Position numbers and translations under genes: made by a program
Notes under the pieces: generated by a model
What the model was told of the DNA's origin: nothing
The model's input: the letters and a program-made list of their open reading frames with translations, nothing else
The model's database searches: none
Shown: piece by piece, positions 25,910-35,616 of the stretch
How the letters are laid out: each line of letters begins with the position of its first letter
Numbering within the stretch: the stretch's first letter is position 1
Source: an uncultured Eubacterium sp.
Lineage (GTDB): Bacteria > Bacillota > Clostridia > Lachnospirales > Lachnospiraceae
Length of the DNA: 64,000 nucleotides
Direction of reading: 5' to 3'
Assembly: GCA_958446835.1 (NCBI GenBank)
Contig: CAUCXT010000010.1
Span: 1-64,000, forward strand

Positions 25910-26995
25910 ATGAACACACTCACAGTAGGTTTTATAGGTCTTGGACTAATCGGCGGTTCAATAGCAAAGGTACTAAAGAAAAACCGCCCTGATATATATA
26001 CTATAGCATACAACAGAAGCGAAGCTCCGCGAAAACAGGCATTAGCTGATGGTGTAATTGATACAGCGACAGGCGAAATAGATGAAAGCTTCCTTGAATG
26101 TGACTTCATTTTCCTGTGTACCCCCGTTGAGCACAATTCCGAATATTTAAGGAAGCTGATACCATTCATAAAAAAAGGCTGCATAGTAACCGATGTCGGA
26201 AGCGTCAAAGGATATATACATCACACTGTGGAGGAGCTTGGCCTTGAGGAATGTTTTATAGGCGGACACCCTATGGCAGGCTCTGAAAAGACCGGTTATG
26301 ATAATGCCTCCGACATTCTGTTGGAAAACGCATTCTATGCCATCACTCCTACAAAGGCAACTACACAGGACATGCTGGCAAGATACATAGAGCTTGTCAA
26401 GCTCACCGGTGCCATCCCGGTTGTGCTCGACCCTGAGCATCACGACTACAGTGTCGCAGGAATAAGCCATGTTCCCCATATCATTGCCGCCTCACTTGTA
26501 AATCTTATAAAGCACTCCGATGATGAGAACGGAACCATGAAGCTCCTCGCCGCCGGCGGCTTCAAGGACATAACACGAATCGCCTCCTCATCACCGCAGA
26601 TGTGGGAACAGATATGCACCACCAACACTGACGCCATCGTAAAGCTGCTCGGCGATTACATTGACTATCTCTCACAAATAAAAGACATTGTTTCAAGCAA
26701 AGAACACTCTGCCATAAATGCCTTTTTTGACGAAGCAAGACAATACCGCAATTCTGTGGCGGACGGCAGAAAGGGTCCGATTATACGCGAACATACTGTA
26801 TACTGCAATATTCAGGACAAAGAGGGTGCCCTTTTAGATATCATAAGCAGAATAACCGCATCACATATCAGTATAAAAAACCTTGCCATAGTGAATAACC
26901 GCGACAGTGAGGACGGAGCGCTCAAGATTTTATTTAACAATGAGCTTGACAAGCTCGCCGCAATCAATGTGCTTGGCGACTGTGTCGTACAATAA
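25910..26995 (+). CDS. tyrA: prephenate dehydrogenase with C-terminal ACT domain
   Basis: 361 aa from the ATG at 25910. AAGGAGG lies 11 bases upstream, and a TTG at 25904 is at 5 bases, so the start is not settled. A Rossmann NAD site VGFIGLGLIGGSIA opens the protein, followed by CTPVEHN, TDVGSVKG, FIGGHPMAGSEKTG and a helical domain with HVPHIIAASL. Residues about 290-360 form an ACT domain (DKEGALLDIISRITASHISIKNL), the usual site of tyrosine feedback. It converts prephenate to hydroxyphenylpyruvate. It is a single gene converging on spoIIP with only 26 bases between stops. Confidence 0.95.
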   Translation: MNTLTVGFIGLGLIGGSIAKVLKKNRPDIYTIAYNRSEAPRKQALADGVIDTATGEIDESFLECDFIFLCTPVEHNSEYLRKLIPFIKKGCIVTDVGSVKGYIHHTVEELGLEECFIGGHPMAGSEKTGYDNASDILLENAFYAITPTKATTQDMLARYIELVKLTGAIPVVLDPEHHDYSVAGISHVPHIIAASLVNLIKHSDDENGTMKLLAAGGFKDITRIASSSPQMWEQICTTNTDAIVKLLGDYIDYLSQIKDIVSSKEHSAINAFFDEARQYRNSVADGRKGPIIREHTVYCNIQDKEGALLDIISRITASHISIKNLAIVNNRDSEDGALKILFNNELDKLAAINVLGDCVVQ

Positions 26996-27021
26996 ATTCC
27001 GGCACCGGAAGCAGCCACACC

Positions 27022-28593
27022 CTACTGTATATATGTGTCTGCTTTCGGCGTTCCAACCAGTTCTCTTGCTATCAGCTCCGCAAGCGGCTCCATCGCGTTA
27101 ATAACCTCAGCGAAGCTGTTAGTCTGCGCTCCCGCCTCAATCAGCATACTCCTTTTACACAGATGCAGGTTATATCTGTATGCTTCAATATATATACATC
27201 TGAAGAAATCAGGATAATATGTCTTTCCAAGCAGATACATCTGATATGTGAGCGCAAGGTTTTCCTTCAGATATGGATTATACAAATAATCTATATCTTC
27301 CTGATTATTAGAATAGCTTATTCCGTTAAAAAGCATGACCTTTGCAGTAGGCTTTCCGTCTATATCCGTGACAAAATGCAGATTTTCATTAACTCCATCC
27401 CTGTGCAGATCAATAACCATGTCAATCTCCGGATGTTCCTCTAACACATCCGAAATCTCCTTCTCCGCGTAGGTATACGCCTTGCTCCTGTCAAGATTTC
27501 CTTCCACCATGTCAAATTCCGTGTTTATATGTATCACTTCAAAACCATATTTTTCCTCAAGAAGCTGTGCAAGATAGTCACCAACCTGTACTATTGTCAT
27601 GTCACTGCCACAGGAATCTGCGAATGCCTCCTGTGAATGGGTGTGATACAAAAGTATGCACGGTCTTTTATTATTCACCGACAAATCCATCTTTATAAAC
27701 TCCTCCGGCTTTAATAAATCCCTTGAAAGTGCTGTATGTGCCGGAATTACATAAAAATTATCATGTACAAAATCATAATTTATCAGACTTTCATAGGCGT
27801 AGGGAATGGTTGCATCGGTCTTTGGAATGCTTCCGGCAGGAAGAATATAATCGTCCTGTATATATCCCTGTTCATCACCGAAGCCTCCATTATCCCTCTC
27901 TGTGCTGTCATTTTTATTATCGCTATTACTTTCGTTGTTCTTATTTTCATTGTAATTATTATTTTCATTATTCATATTGCTGTTATTATTTGTTTTATTT
28001 CCATTTACTGCATAATTTCCATCTTCTGCGGCATTTTCATCATCAGCTCTGTTTGGGTTATCCCCTCCGGCAGCTGTGGTCTGGTTATTCTCCCCTGAAC
28101 CACTGTTATTTTCACCACCGGACATATCTGCATTGTCTACATTCTGCCCACTGTCCGGATGGTTTTCGTTATCGACATATATATTTGTCGCGACAACATC
28201 CCTGTATGCTATGCCACCCGGCAGGTCAGAGTTCATTTCCCACTCCGTACGTCCACTCTCATAGCCGGCCTCCGCCACAGCTCCCGCCGCCATAAAACGG
28301 ACAAACGGAAATATATTTCCAAATACAATAACCGCCGGATGTGTGTTCTCAGCATAATAATATAGAGGTTTATCATAAAAGCCTGCCGGACAGAATGTAT
28401 TGCATGCTATTTTTCCACCTATGGTAACTATCCGTCTTAGCCCGGCTTTGCTTAAAGCCCCAAAAACAAATAGAAATGCACAGCTTGTCACAATGACAAA
28501 TGTGATAATTCTGCTCATCGTTTTATTAAAAAATCTATGTCCGGTCACAGCATACTTCCACACATCAAGCTTATTGCAGTATATTCTTTTCAC
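27022..28593 (-). CDS. spoIIP: stage II sporulation protein P
   Basis: 523 aa. A membrane anchor lies near residues 27-48. A very Asn-rich linker covers about residues 140-240. The SpoIIP amidase domain has YHTHSQE near 316, DLHRDG near 395 and the Glu of IEAGAQTN near 486, the metal and catalytic residues. SpoIIP is an amidase/endopeptidase that with SpoIID and SpoIIM degrades septal peptidoglycan during engulfment. It lies 15 bases after gpr, the same pair as in Bacillus. The Asn-rich insert makes it longer than the usual 400 or so residues. Confidence 0.95.
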   Translation of the reverse strand: MKRIYCNKLDVWKYAVTGHRFFNKTMSRIITFVIVTSCAFLFVFGALSKAGLRRIVTIGGKIACNTFCPAGFYDKPLYYYAENTHPAVIVFGNIFPFVRFMAAGAVAEAGYESGRTEWEMNSDLPGGIAYRDVVATNIYVDNENHPDSGQNVDNADMSGGENNSGSGENNQTTAAGGDNPNRADDENAAEDGNYAVNGNKTNNNSNMNNENNNYNENKNNESNSDNKNDSTERDNGGFGDEQGYIQDDYILPAGSIPKTDATIPYAYESLINYDFVHDNFYVIPAHTALSRDLLKPEEFIKMDLSVNNKRPCILLYHTHSQEAFADSCGSDMTIVQVGDYLAQLLEEKYGFEVIHINTEFDMVEGNLDRSKAYTYAEKEISDVLEEHPEIDMVIDLHRDGVNENLHFVTDIDGKPTAKVMLFNGISYSNNQEDIDYLYNPYLKENLALTYQMYLLGKTYYPDFFRCIYIEAYRYNLHLCKRSMLIEAGAQTNSFAEVINAMEPLAELIARELVGTPKADTYIQ

Positions 28594-28608
28594 GTCAAAA
28601 TGATGTTC

Positions 28609-29499
28609 CTATTTTTGCGACATTGATATATTGACCGCCTCCGATATCGTAAAGCTTATCCTCTTCACCAGCTCATCCACGTCCTTCGGTGTGACATACA
28701 TCTGAAACATGCTCTCAGGTATGAAATCCTGAACCACCTGTTTTCTTCGCGAATAATCCATGCTGTCAAGCAAACCCTCAAGCGCATCCCCCACGATGGT
28801 TGCGGCATCAACGACAGTCGGAACTCCTATCGCGATGACCGGCACCCCCATATTCTTATCATTTATGGCGTTTCTATGGTTTCCGACCCCTGAACCCGGC
28901 ATGATTCCCGTGTCTGCAAGCTGTATGGTGTTGGCAAGCCTTGCCGTACTTCGCGCCGCGAGGGCATCAATAACAATCATACAATCCGGCTTAAGCTCCT
29001 TGACAACCCCCATGATAATCTGTGCCGTCTCCATTCCTGTCTGCGCCATAACCCCCGGCGATATGGCGCTCACATATCCGAAGCGCCTGTCATCCTCAGC
29101 CAGCTTCTCCGTAATGTCAAGATTGTTCACCACATACGGTCCCAGCGCATCCGGTGTTGCCTCACGGTTTCCAAGCCCAACCACCATGACATGGTACGGC
29201 GGTTCCTTTTTCATGTGTCTTTTTATAGTCTCCCTGATATACCCGGCAAGAAACTCAGAGACCTCCCTGTGATAGTCCCCATCATTTTCGGACAGAGAAA
29301 CCGTCTCAAAGGTGTAATATACCCCCTTTGCGCGCCCCATGCTCCTCTCACCTGTCTCATTCAGTATTCTAAGCCGGCTCACCTTAACTCCCGTTCTCTC
29401 ATCAGTCTGCTCATCAAACACTACCCCGTTAAGACTTCCGTCCTCGTCAAGGCTCTCCTTTGCCTCGAGCGCTAAATCTGTTCTTACTTTTAACCCCAT
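28609..29499 (-). CDS. gpr: germination protease GPR
   Basis: 296 aa, A25-family aspartic-type endopeptidase that degrades small acid-soluble spore proteins at germination. Landmarks are RTDLALEAKES at the N-terminus (close to the self-cleavage site), VVGLGNREATPDALGP near 106, PGVMAQTGMET near 150, CMIVIDALAARS near 170 and SGVGNHRN near 205. It is divergent from rpsT and followed at once by spoIIP, as in B. subtilis. Confidence 0.96.
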   Translation of the reverse strand: MGLKVRTDLALEAKESLDEDGSLNGVVFDEQTDERTGVKVSRLRILNETGERSMGRAKGVYYTFETVSLSENDGDYHREVSEFLAGYIRETIKRHMKKEPPYHVMVVGLGNREATPDALGPYVVNNLDITEKLAEDDRRFGYVSAISPGVMAQTGMETAQIIMGVVKELKPDCMIVIDALAARSTARLANTIQLADTGIMPGSGVGNHRNAINDKNMGVPVIAIGVPTVVDAATIVGDALEGLLDSMDYSRRKQVVQDFIPESMFQMYVTPKDVDELVKRISFTISEAVNISMSQK

Positions 29500-29587
29500 G
29501 CTGCTGCCTTTCCGATAACTGTTTTTATTTTTTTAACAATTTTCAATATATTTTTCCAAAATTTCTTAAAAAAATTCGTTCCGGTGC

Positions 29588-29616
29588 TTGACAATTCAAA
29601 AAATGCGCTCTATAAT
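29588..29616 (+). promoter_or_regulatory. consensus sigma-A promoter of rpsT
   Basis: Perfect TTGACA (29588-29593) and TATAAT (29611-29616) with a 17-base spacer. The leader of about 90 bases contains a GTGTCT/AGACAC hairpin (about 29646-29667) that could have a role in S20 control. Confidence 0.9.
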
Positions 29617-29710
29617 ATTCAAGTATGTTTACATTAGTGCTACCGTGTCTGTTCTGATGTAGACACTTATACTTAGAATATTTTTATATACTATTTGGAG
29701 GTGTATTGAA

Positions 29711-29974
29711 TTGGCTAACATTAAATCTGCAAAGAAGAGAATTTTAGTTGCTGCTACAAGAGCAGACCGCAATAAGGCAATCAAGTCTAAGATTAAGACT
29801 TATACAAAGAAGGTTGAGGCTGCTGTCGCTGCCGGCGATAAGACTGCTGCTGCTGCCGAGCTTAAGGTTGCATCTACAGAGATCGCTAAGGCTTGTTCTA
29901 AGGGTGTATACCACAAGAACAACGCCGCAAGAAAGGTTTCCAGATTAGCTACTCTTGTTAACAGCATGAACTAA
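29711..29974 (+). CDS. rpsT: ribosomal protein S20
   Basis: 87 aa, MANIKSAKKRI at the N-terminus and a Lys/Ala-rich three-helix body (KKVEAAVAAGDKTAAAAEL, NNAARKVSRL). It binds 16S rRNA early in 30S assembly. The start is a TTG at 29711 with GGAGG 9 bases upstream. UUG starts in rpsT are known elsewhere and tied to autoregulation. Strong promoter and terminator make it a single-gene unit. Confidence 0.97.
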   Translation: MANIKSAKKRILVAATRADRNKAIKSKIKTYTKKVEAAVAAGDKTAAAAELKVASTEIAKACSKGVYHKNNAARKVSRLATLVNSMN

Positions 29975-30070
29975 TCTAAGCTTTCTGCAACACATAGCAA
30001 ACTTATTATATAACGAATTTGAACAGGTTATTATACCACTGCTTATTGATAATCTGTTTCTGATTTAATT

Positions 30071-30115
30071 AAAAATAACCCATGATGGTGGCTGCCCATC
30101 ATGGGTTATTTTTTA
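30071..30115. terminator. bidirectional terminator between rpsT and holA
   Basis: Arms 30071-30088 and 30096-30113 are perfectly complementary over 18 bp with A-runs and T-runs at the ends. It follows rpsT and overlaps the holA stop codon, so it can end both convergent transcripts. Confidence 0.94.
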
Positions 30116-31096
30116 TGCTGCTGAATATTTAACTATTAACATTTCAACTGCTAATCTGTCCTCTAATCTTCCGGTTTTCACCGCTTCCTCAAGTGTAACA
30201 CACTCTTCAAGTGCTCTTCTTAACGTCCCCGCCTTAAAAGGTCTTGCCTGCGCCTGAAGCTTTCCGACAAGGAAGCCCTGTATCCCCATCTTGCTTGCAA
30301 TCGCCGCCGAAGCGTTCCCATTCTCGGTAAGCTCCTTTACCATAAGAAGCTGATTGAAATTGCGCGCTATCAGAAACATGATTCTCATAGGCGGCTCCTT
30401 GAGTGTGAGCAAATCATAGTATAATTCAAGTGCCTTTTCCTGATTCTTCTGCGATATGGCAGTTATCATGTCGAATATGCGGTTCGTGGTCTGTGTGGTG
30501 CACACCTCCTCCACATCCTCTGAGGTTATTCTCTCACGCCCCATCGTGTAACATATCAGTTTTTCAAACTCCCTTGATATGTTTTCCATTGAGTTCCCCG
30601 TCTTTGTGAGAAAAAGCCTTATTGTGTCATCATTCATCACGCGGTTCTCTCTTTTTAGAAGTCCGACAACCCACTTGATTATGTCATTATCGCTCTGCTC
30701 ATTCAGCTCACTTATATAGCCCTTTTCCTTGACCGCCTTATAAAGCCTGTTTCTCTTGTCAACCTCATTCTCTATGAACACAAGAACCGTCGTGTCCGGG
30801 AGATTCTTTACAAGCTCCACAAGCATATCATCCGCCGACGTCTTAAACAACTGGCTGTTCTCAATAACCACAAGCCTTCTGTCCGCAAAAAAAGGCATGG
30901 TATCAGCTATCTCCGCCACCGCCTTACTGTCCGGAGCCTTGCCCTCAAAATACGAATAATTCATTGTGTCTCCGTCAGGAACTATCGCTTTTTTCAGCCT
31001 GTCGCGGAGCCACTTTTTCAAATAGTCCTCACTGCCATACAAAAGATATACAGGCTTGAAGCTGCCTGATTTGATATCAGCCGTAATATTTCTCAT
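30113..31096 (-). CDS. holA: DNA polymerase III delta subunit
   Basis: 327 aa from the ATG at 31096 (a GTG at 31108 overlaps the GGTGAT site). The N-terminus has FKPVYLLYGSEDYLKKWLRDRLK, the remnant of an AAA+ P-loop without full Walker A, then DTMPFFADRRLVVIENS, and a helical C-terminal domain (LARNFNQLLMVKEL). HolA opens the beta clamp within the clamp loader. It neighbours rpsT as B. subtilis yqeN does. Confidence 0.94.
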   Translation of the reverse strand: MRNITADIKSGSFKPVYLLYGSEDYLKKWLRDRLKKAIVPDGDTMNYSYFEGKAPDSKAVAEIADTMPFFADRRLVVIENSQLFKTSADDMLVELVKNLPDTTVLVFIENEVDKRNRLYKAVKEKGYISELNEQSDNDIIKWVVGLLKRENRVMNDDTIRLFLTKTGNSMENISREFEKLICYTMGRERITSEDVEEVCTTQTTNRIFDMITAISQKNQEKALELYYDLLTLKEPPMRIMFLIARNFNQLLMVKELTENGNASAAIASKMGIQGFLVGKLQAQARPFKAGTLRRALEECVTLEEAVKTGRLEDRLAVEMLIVKYSAA

Positions 31097-31229
31097 TGCA
31101 ATCACCAATTCATGTTTTTAATATCTTGTCTTTGTGGGTGTTTTTCTGCTCTTTCGGATTTCTATGCCCACGTATTTGCGCTTTTGCTTTTTTCCGTTTT
31201 CCGGCTTTTGTGGATATTTTTCTTCTATT

Positions 31230-32099
31230 TCACGCCTTAAGTATCTCCGAAAGATTTCTCTGTATACCCTGTGCAATCTCCGGCTTATTCATGGAGTATA
31301 CATGGATATTCTTGACGCCATTTGCCATAAGGTCGATAATCTGGTCGGTCGCATAGGCTATGCCAGCCTGCTTCATTGCCTCCTCCGAATCGCCGAACCT
31401 GTCGACTATGTTCTTGAAGCGCTCAGGCACATTACAGCCCGACAGCTTCACCGCGTTCTTAACCTGTCCCTTCTTGGTAATCGGCATGATTCCCGGAATA
31501 ATCGGAACAGTTATGCCTGCCTCCCTAAGCCTGTACATAAAATTAAAAAATATATTATTGTCAAAAAACATCTGTGTTGTCAGGTACTCACAGCCCGCGT
31601 CGACCTTTCTCTTAAGCCCTAAAATGTCCTCTTTCTTATTTGCCGAATCAGGGTGTACCTCCGGATAGCATGCGCCACCGACACAGAAATCACCCATTTC
31701 CTTTATAAGCTCCACAAGCTCGGAGGCGTGGGAAAAATCTGTAAATACTTCCCCCTCATAGTTCTTCGGAATATCACCTCTGAGGGCAAGAATGTTCTCA
31801 ATTCCCGCACTCTTCATCTCTGAGAGCGCCGCCTTGATTCCCTCTCTATTGGCACATACACAGGTAAGATGTGCTATGGTCGGAACATTATATTTCTCCT
31901 GAATCGCCTGCGCAAGCGCAATCGTATGCCCCTTGGTGCTTCCGCCGGCACCGTAAGTCACGCTCATATAGCTCGGAGAAAGCCCGGCTATCCCGAAGGC
32001 TGCCGCCTCAACATTCGCAAAATCCGTATCCTTCTTAGGAGGAAATACCTCGAATGACAATGTAGGCTTTTCACCGTTTATTATGTCTCTTATCTTCAT
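31230..32099 (-). CDS. metF: 5,10-methylenetetrahydrofolate reductase
   Basis: 289 aa TIM-barrel flavoenzyme. Landmarks are LSFEVFPPKKDTDF (catalytic Glu near residue 17), SVTYGAGGST, HLTCVCANREGIKAAL, ILALRGDIP and VGGACYPEVHPDS. It reduces methylene-THF to methyl-THF for methionine synthesis or the Wood-Ljungdahl methyl branch. ATG at 32099; a promoter is 33 bases upstream. The 120-base gap to holA is A-rich on the coding strand and without a gene I can support. Confidence 0.95.
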   Translation of the reverse strand: MKIRDIINGEKPTLSFEVFPPKKDTDFANVEAAAFGIAGLSPSYMSVTYGAGGSTKGHTIALAQAIQEKYNVPTIAHLTCVCANREGIKAALSEMKSAGIENILALRGDIPKNYEGEVFTDFSHASELVELIKEMGDFCVGGACYPEVHPDSANKKEDILGLKRKVDAGCEYLTTQMFFDNNIFFNFMYRLREAGITVPIIPGIMPITKKGQVKNAVKLSGCNVPERFKNIVDRFGDSEEAMKQAGIAYATDQIIDLMANGVKNIHVYSMNKPEIAQGIQRNLSEILKA

Positions 32100-32131
32100 T
32101 TTGTACCTCGTATTTTTCCCATATATTATTT

Positions 32132-32160
32132 AATATAGCATTTTTCACAGGTACAGGCAA
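32132..32160 (-). promoter_or_regulatory. promoter of metF
   Basis: On the minus strand TTGCCT (32160-32155) and TATATT (32137-32132) are 17 bases apart. No SAM-type riboswitch is seen in the short leader. Confidence 0.5.
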
Positions 32161-32191
32161 GCGGCAAATCTGATTGAGCATATCCCATCAA

Positions 32192-33514
32192 CTACTCAGC
32201 ATTCTTCTCAATATCAACTCCCATATCCGAAAGCGAAAATCTCCCATTTTCGTCATATACTATCCGTCCGCTTACAGTCATATTATAAGGGCATCCCCAG
32301 TTCATTATGTAATGTGGTTTATCATCATGTTCATCACGGTCTGCCACTATGTCTGCCTGCGCTTTGAAGTACCACGCACCGCCACGCTCCTCAAAGCTGC
32401 AATCGTAACCAAAATAAATATCTCTGAACAAAAGTATCTCATCATATTCCTTTAAGCTCTCAAATTTCTGTGTAAGGTCGATAACACCTGCCGTCTCACC
32501 GTTTAACATCACCGTTATAATTTTCCCTGTATCATCGACGGAATAGTCAACCGCCTTATCTACGTCATCAAATATATTCCTATATTCATTGATACTGTAC
32601 CATGCTTCCCCTGAGTTCTCCTTGCTGTAATCCGCGTCAATTATATAGAACTCCTGGCATGACACACCTGTACCGGTCTGCATGAGCGTCACAATAGCAT
32701 ATTCAGTCATTCCGTCATTATCATAATCCCCACAGCCAAACTCCGGCGCTCCCATATACATTGATATCCAGCCAAGCCAGACAGGGATAATATGCTCCCC
32801 ATCCCTTATTATCATTCCCTCTCCGTCATTAAATCCGTATAGAACAATATCCGAATCCGGCGCAGAGCCAAGAATCAGGAACTCATCACCAGACTCATTA
32901 TAATATTCTCTTGAGTATACCTTCGTCACCTGTCTCAGACTGTCCGCATCAGCCACATTCATATATTCATTTCTTGAAACAACCCTGTGGTACCAGTCCG
33001 AATCGACATCCTCCTCAAACAAAGGACACCACAATCCTGATGTGCCACGGTTTTCCATAGCGATTGCCCTTTTGCTTCCGTCTGAAAGCGTAAATTCAAC
33101 TATCTGGTGCGAATTTACTCCGTAGCTGTTATAGTTGTAAATCATATATGAAACATAATCAATTCCAAGCAAGGTCTGCGCAGAGCTCACCGGATTTTTT
33201 AATTTCTCATAAAATCCGGAGCCCCCGGTCTTAAGTTCTTCCGCCAACAAAGCAAACACCCGGACTGTAGCTCCATTTTCATCTGATACCCATTTCCCCA
33301 GAAAATCTATTCTGTCCTGTGCACGTTCATACTGTTCGTACACGGTTAATAAAAGTTTACTGTCATAGTACTTAAGCTTTCCATCCCACGCTGCCAGTGC
33401 ATCGGCAGAGCTTATATTGATACCACCTATGATATCATATACATCATTTTCCGAATACTCCTCCGAAAATCTCATATACCACACAATGTCACTTTCAGCA
33501 GCGCTGTATATCAC
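32192..33514 (-). CDS. C-terminal part of frameshifted BlaR1-like protein
   Basis: 440 aa from an annotated-style GTG at 33514 with no convincing ribosome site. Reading its frame upstream of the GTG gives NDDNGKSGYV directly before VIYSAAESDIVWYMRFSEEY, which is the usual end segment of BlaR1-like M56 proteins. It is therefore most likely the continuation of the gene at 33511-35115. The rest is an acidic extracellular-type region of unknown function, with aromatic-rich repeats and a GDYDNDGMTEYAIV stretch resembling a calcium-binding FG-GAP/dockerin-type loop (about residues 262-275). No catalytic motif was recognised. Confidence 0.65.
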   Translation of the reverse strand: MIYSAAESDIVWYMRFSEEYSENDVYDIIGGINISSADALAAWDGKLKYYDSKLLLTVYEQYERAQDRIDFLGKWVSDENGATVRVFALLAEELKTGGSGFYEKLKNPVSSAQTLLGIDYVSYMIYNYNSYGVNSHQIVEFTLSDGSKRAIAMENRGTSGLWCPLFEEDVDSDWYHRVVSRNEYMNVADADSLRQVTKVYSREYYNESGDEFLILGSAPDSDIVLYGFNDGEGMIIRDGEHIIPVWLGWISMYMGAPEFGCGDYDNDGMTEYAIVTLMQTGTGVSCQEFYIIDADYSKENSGEAWYSINEYRNIFDDVDKAVDYSVDDTGKIITVMLNGETAGVIDLTQKFESLKEYDEILLFRDIYFGYDCSFEERGGAWYFKAQADIVADRDEHDDKPHYIMNWGCPYNMTVSGRIVYDENGRFSLSDMGVDIEKNAE

Positions 33515-35115
33515 AACATAACCACTCTTTCCATTGTCATCATTATTCCCAGCAATGCATCATATTTGTATATGCTTACCCCTACCTCACCGTCTATGTA
33601 TTCCTCAAGAGTTCCGCTCAGCGCCATCCCCCATTTACCCGGAGTATCATTGTGCTTGAGGTCATCGTATGTTCCAAGCGGATGCGGAATCTCATAGCTG
33701 TAAATAAATGCTCTCTCCCCTGTCGCGTCATTTATTATGTCTATGCTGTCCTCATCATTTGAAAAGCTGTAGCCCGGCATTGCCTCAAACCACACGCTCC
33801 AGCCGTTATTATTTATAACGCCAGAGCCACCTTCCGCCACTGATTTTTCACTATCCGGTTCAGCGTTGTTGCTCTTATCAATATTTTCACTTGTAGCAGA
33901 CTCATTATCCGGAGCACTGCTCTTAGGATTAGTCATAAAACATACCATAACCACAACACATGCGACAACCGCCGCCAGCACAAGCCAGAAAGCAGGCTTT
34001 TTATAGTTAAGCACCGTCTTTATTCTGGTCTTGACGCTCACCTCCCCAAAGGCAAGCGGACATGCGCTCACCATTTTTTTCGGCGAACTGCAATTTAAAA
34101 GTGTCATGGCATACTGCTTTTTATATTCGATATCTTTATCCTCGATCACCCTCTCATCGCATGCAAGCTCAATGTCCCTGCAAAGCAATATATACGCCAC
34201 CCAGCTCAGCGGGTTGAACCAGTACACCGCAAGCAATATAAACCCAAGCGGCTTCCACACACAGTCCAGACGTCTTAAATGTGCCTTTTCATGCGCTATG
34301 ACATAGCCTCTCTCCTCCTCTGTCAAGGATGACGGTATATATATCTTAGGCGAAAATGTACCCAAAATAAACGGTGTGTCGATGTCATCGCATATATAGA
34401 TATTTTCTCCATTATTAAAAGATACTCTGGTCTTTCTTCTAAGCAGCATATATGAGCCCACCGCATACAAAAGCAGAATCACACATCCGGCAGTCCATAT
34501 AAATGCAAACCTTCCCAAACCGATACCGCCCAGCTTTCCCGCCAATATCGCTCTATATCCCGCATTACCGGCTACATCCTTCTGATTGCCGGACGTGGCT
34601 GCTCCGCTCAGATTATTGTCTGCATTATCAATGTTGCCGGCAATATTTCCACCTGATATATCATTAAGCCCACCGTTATTTACCCTGTCCGCAGTGCCTC
34701 CTTGCACGTCATTTCCGCTTGAAATATTTGAAATATTTCCGGCAGTGATATTTCCATCTGCAATATTCCCATCTGTGAGGCTTCCGGTCACAGCATTGCC
34801 GCCGGCGGCACCTTCATTGTCCAAAACTCCCCCGATAGCACCACTCCTGTCCGGCAATCCTGCATTGACATCATCCGTACCTGCATTTCCTGATAAATTT
34901 CCATAATTTGCAAATATGTCCTGCGTATCCGGAATCAGACTGAAACGGCTCTCAATCGCAAACGGACACACCAGCCTTATCGCAACCAGCGCCCACAGAA
35001 AGCATATTATCTTTCTTGGAACCTTTTTTAAAAATATTCTCAACACAACTATCGCAAGAATCAACCAGCTCGCGGATATGCTCATTTGAAGTATTTTGTA
35101 AAAAACATTAGCCAT
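33511..35115 (-). pseudogene. blaR1: BlaR1/MecR1-like M56 sensor protease, frameshifted at 3' end
   Basis: 534 aa from the ATG at 35115 (GGGGG 5 bases upstream; the TTG at 35157 is less likely). Four membrane segments are visible (about 7-28, 35-58, 190-210, 370-390). An inserted Asn/Gly-rich region covers about residues 65-185. The zinc protease motif is VIAHEKAHLRRLD with ELACDERV downstream. BlaR1 proteins sense beta-lactams or wall stress and cut BlaI. After YKYDALLGI near 33545 the frame departs into MMTMERVVML and stops, while the next frame continues the family sequence. A missing base around 33543-33547 would explain this. The membrane protease half is intact. Confidence 0.75.
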
Positions 35116-35202
35116 CTTAACCCCCGTTTCCCAGACATCATCCTGTCTGAAAAGCAATTTATTTTCGTTGTCCTGTGTAACCGTAAATCGTTTTTTGCCT
35201 GA

Positions 35203-35559
35203 TTATCTGCTCTCATCAATAATTTTTTTGAGGTATGCTATGTCATCCTTGGACAGCTTCTTTCGCGATGCGAATGCCGCCACGAATGACGGAAGCGAAC
35301 CGCCGTAATTCTCGTCAAGAAACTCCTCACCCTTCTTAAGCTGGAACTGTTCCTTGCTTATCAATGATGTCACCACGCCGTCTACGTTCTGAAATATCTC
35401 CCTCTCACAAAGTCTTTTTAATATCGTGTACGTTGTCGACTTCTTCCACTGAAGTCTCTGCTCACTGAGTTTTACAAGCTCACCTGAGGCAATCGGCTCA
35501 TTTTCCCAGATGATATCCGCAAACTTCATCTCAACTTCGCCCAATCTGTACTCCGCCAT
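35203..35559 (-). CDS. blaI: BlaI/MecI-family repressor
   Basis: 118 aa winged-helix protein: LGEVEMKFADIIWENEPIASGELVKL, then the recognition region WKKSTTYTILKRLCEREIF, and a C-terminal dimer helix (LSKDDIAYLKKIIDE). It represses its own operon until BlaR1 triggers cleavage. It is first in the operon, 87 bases before the blaR1 start. Two dyads of the BlaI-box type overlap the promoter. Confidence 0.93.
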   Translation of the reverse strand: MAEYRLGEVEMKFADIIWENEPIASGELVKLSEQRLQWKKSTTYTILKRLCEREIFQNVDGVVTSLISKEQFQLKKGEEFLDENYGGSLPSFVAAFASRKKLSKDDIAYLKKIIDESR

Positions 35560-35616
35560 ACTTTCTCCTTTCCTGCTTCATTCTTTTCGTCCACTATATC
35601 AGCATGTTTTATTGGT

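Noticed and set aside
26997..27011. TTCCGG-CA-CCGGAA palindrome between tyrA and spoIIP
   Set aside because: Two-base loop and no T-run on either strand; too weak to call a terminator.
27723..28295. 190-codon plus-strand open frame opposite spoIIP
   Set aside because: Its His/Tyr-rich composition is the antisense of the Asn-rich SpoIIP linker; not a gene.
31109..31229. possible short ORF between metF and holA
   Set aside because: Only a 17-codon Arg/Lys-rich frame from a GTG is seen, with no ribosome site or family.
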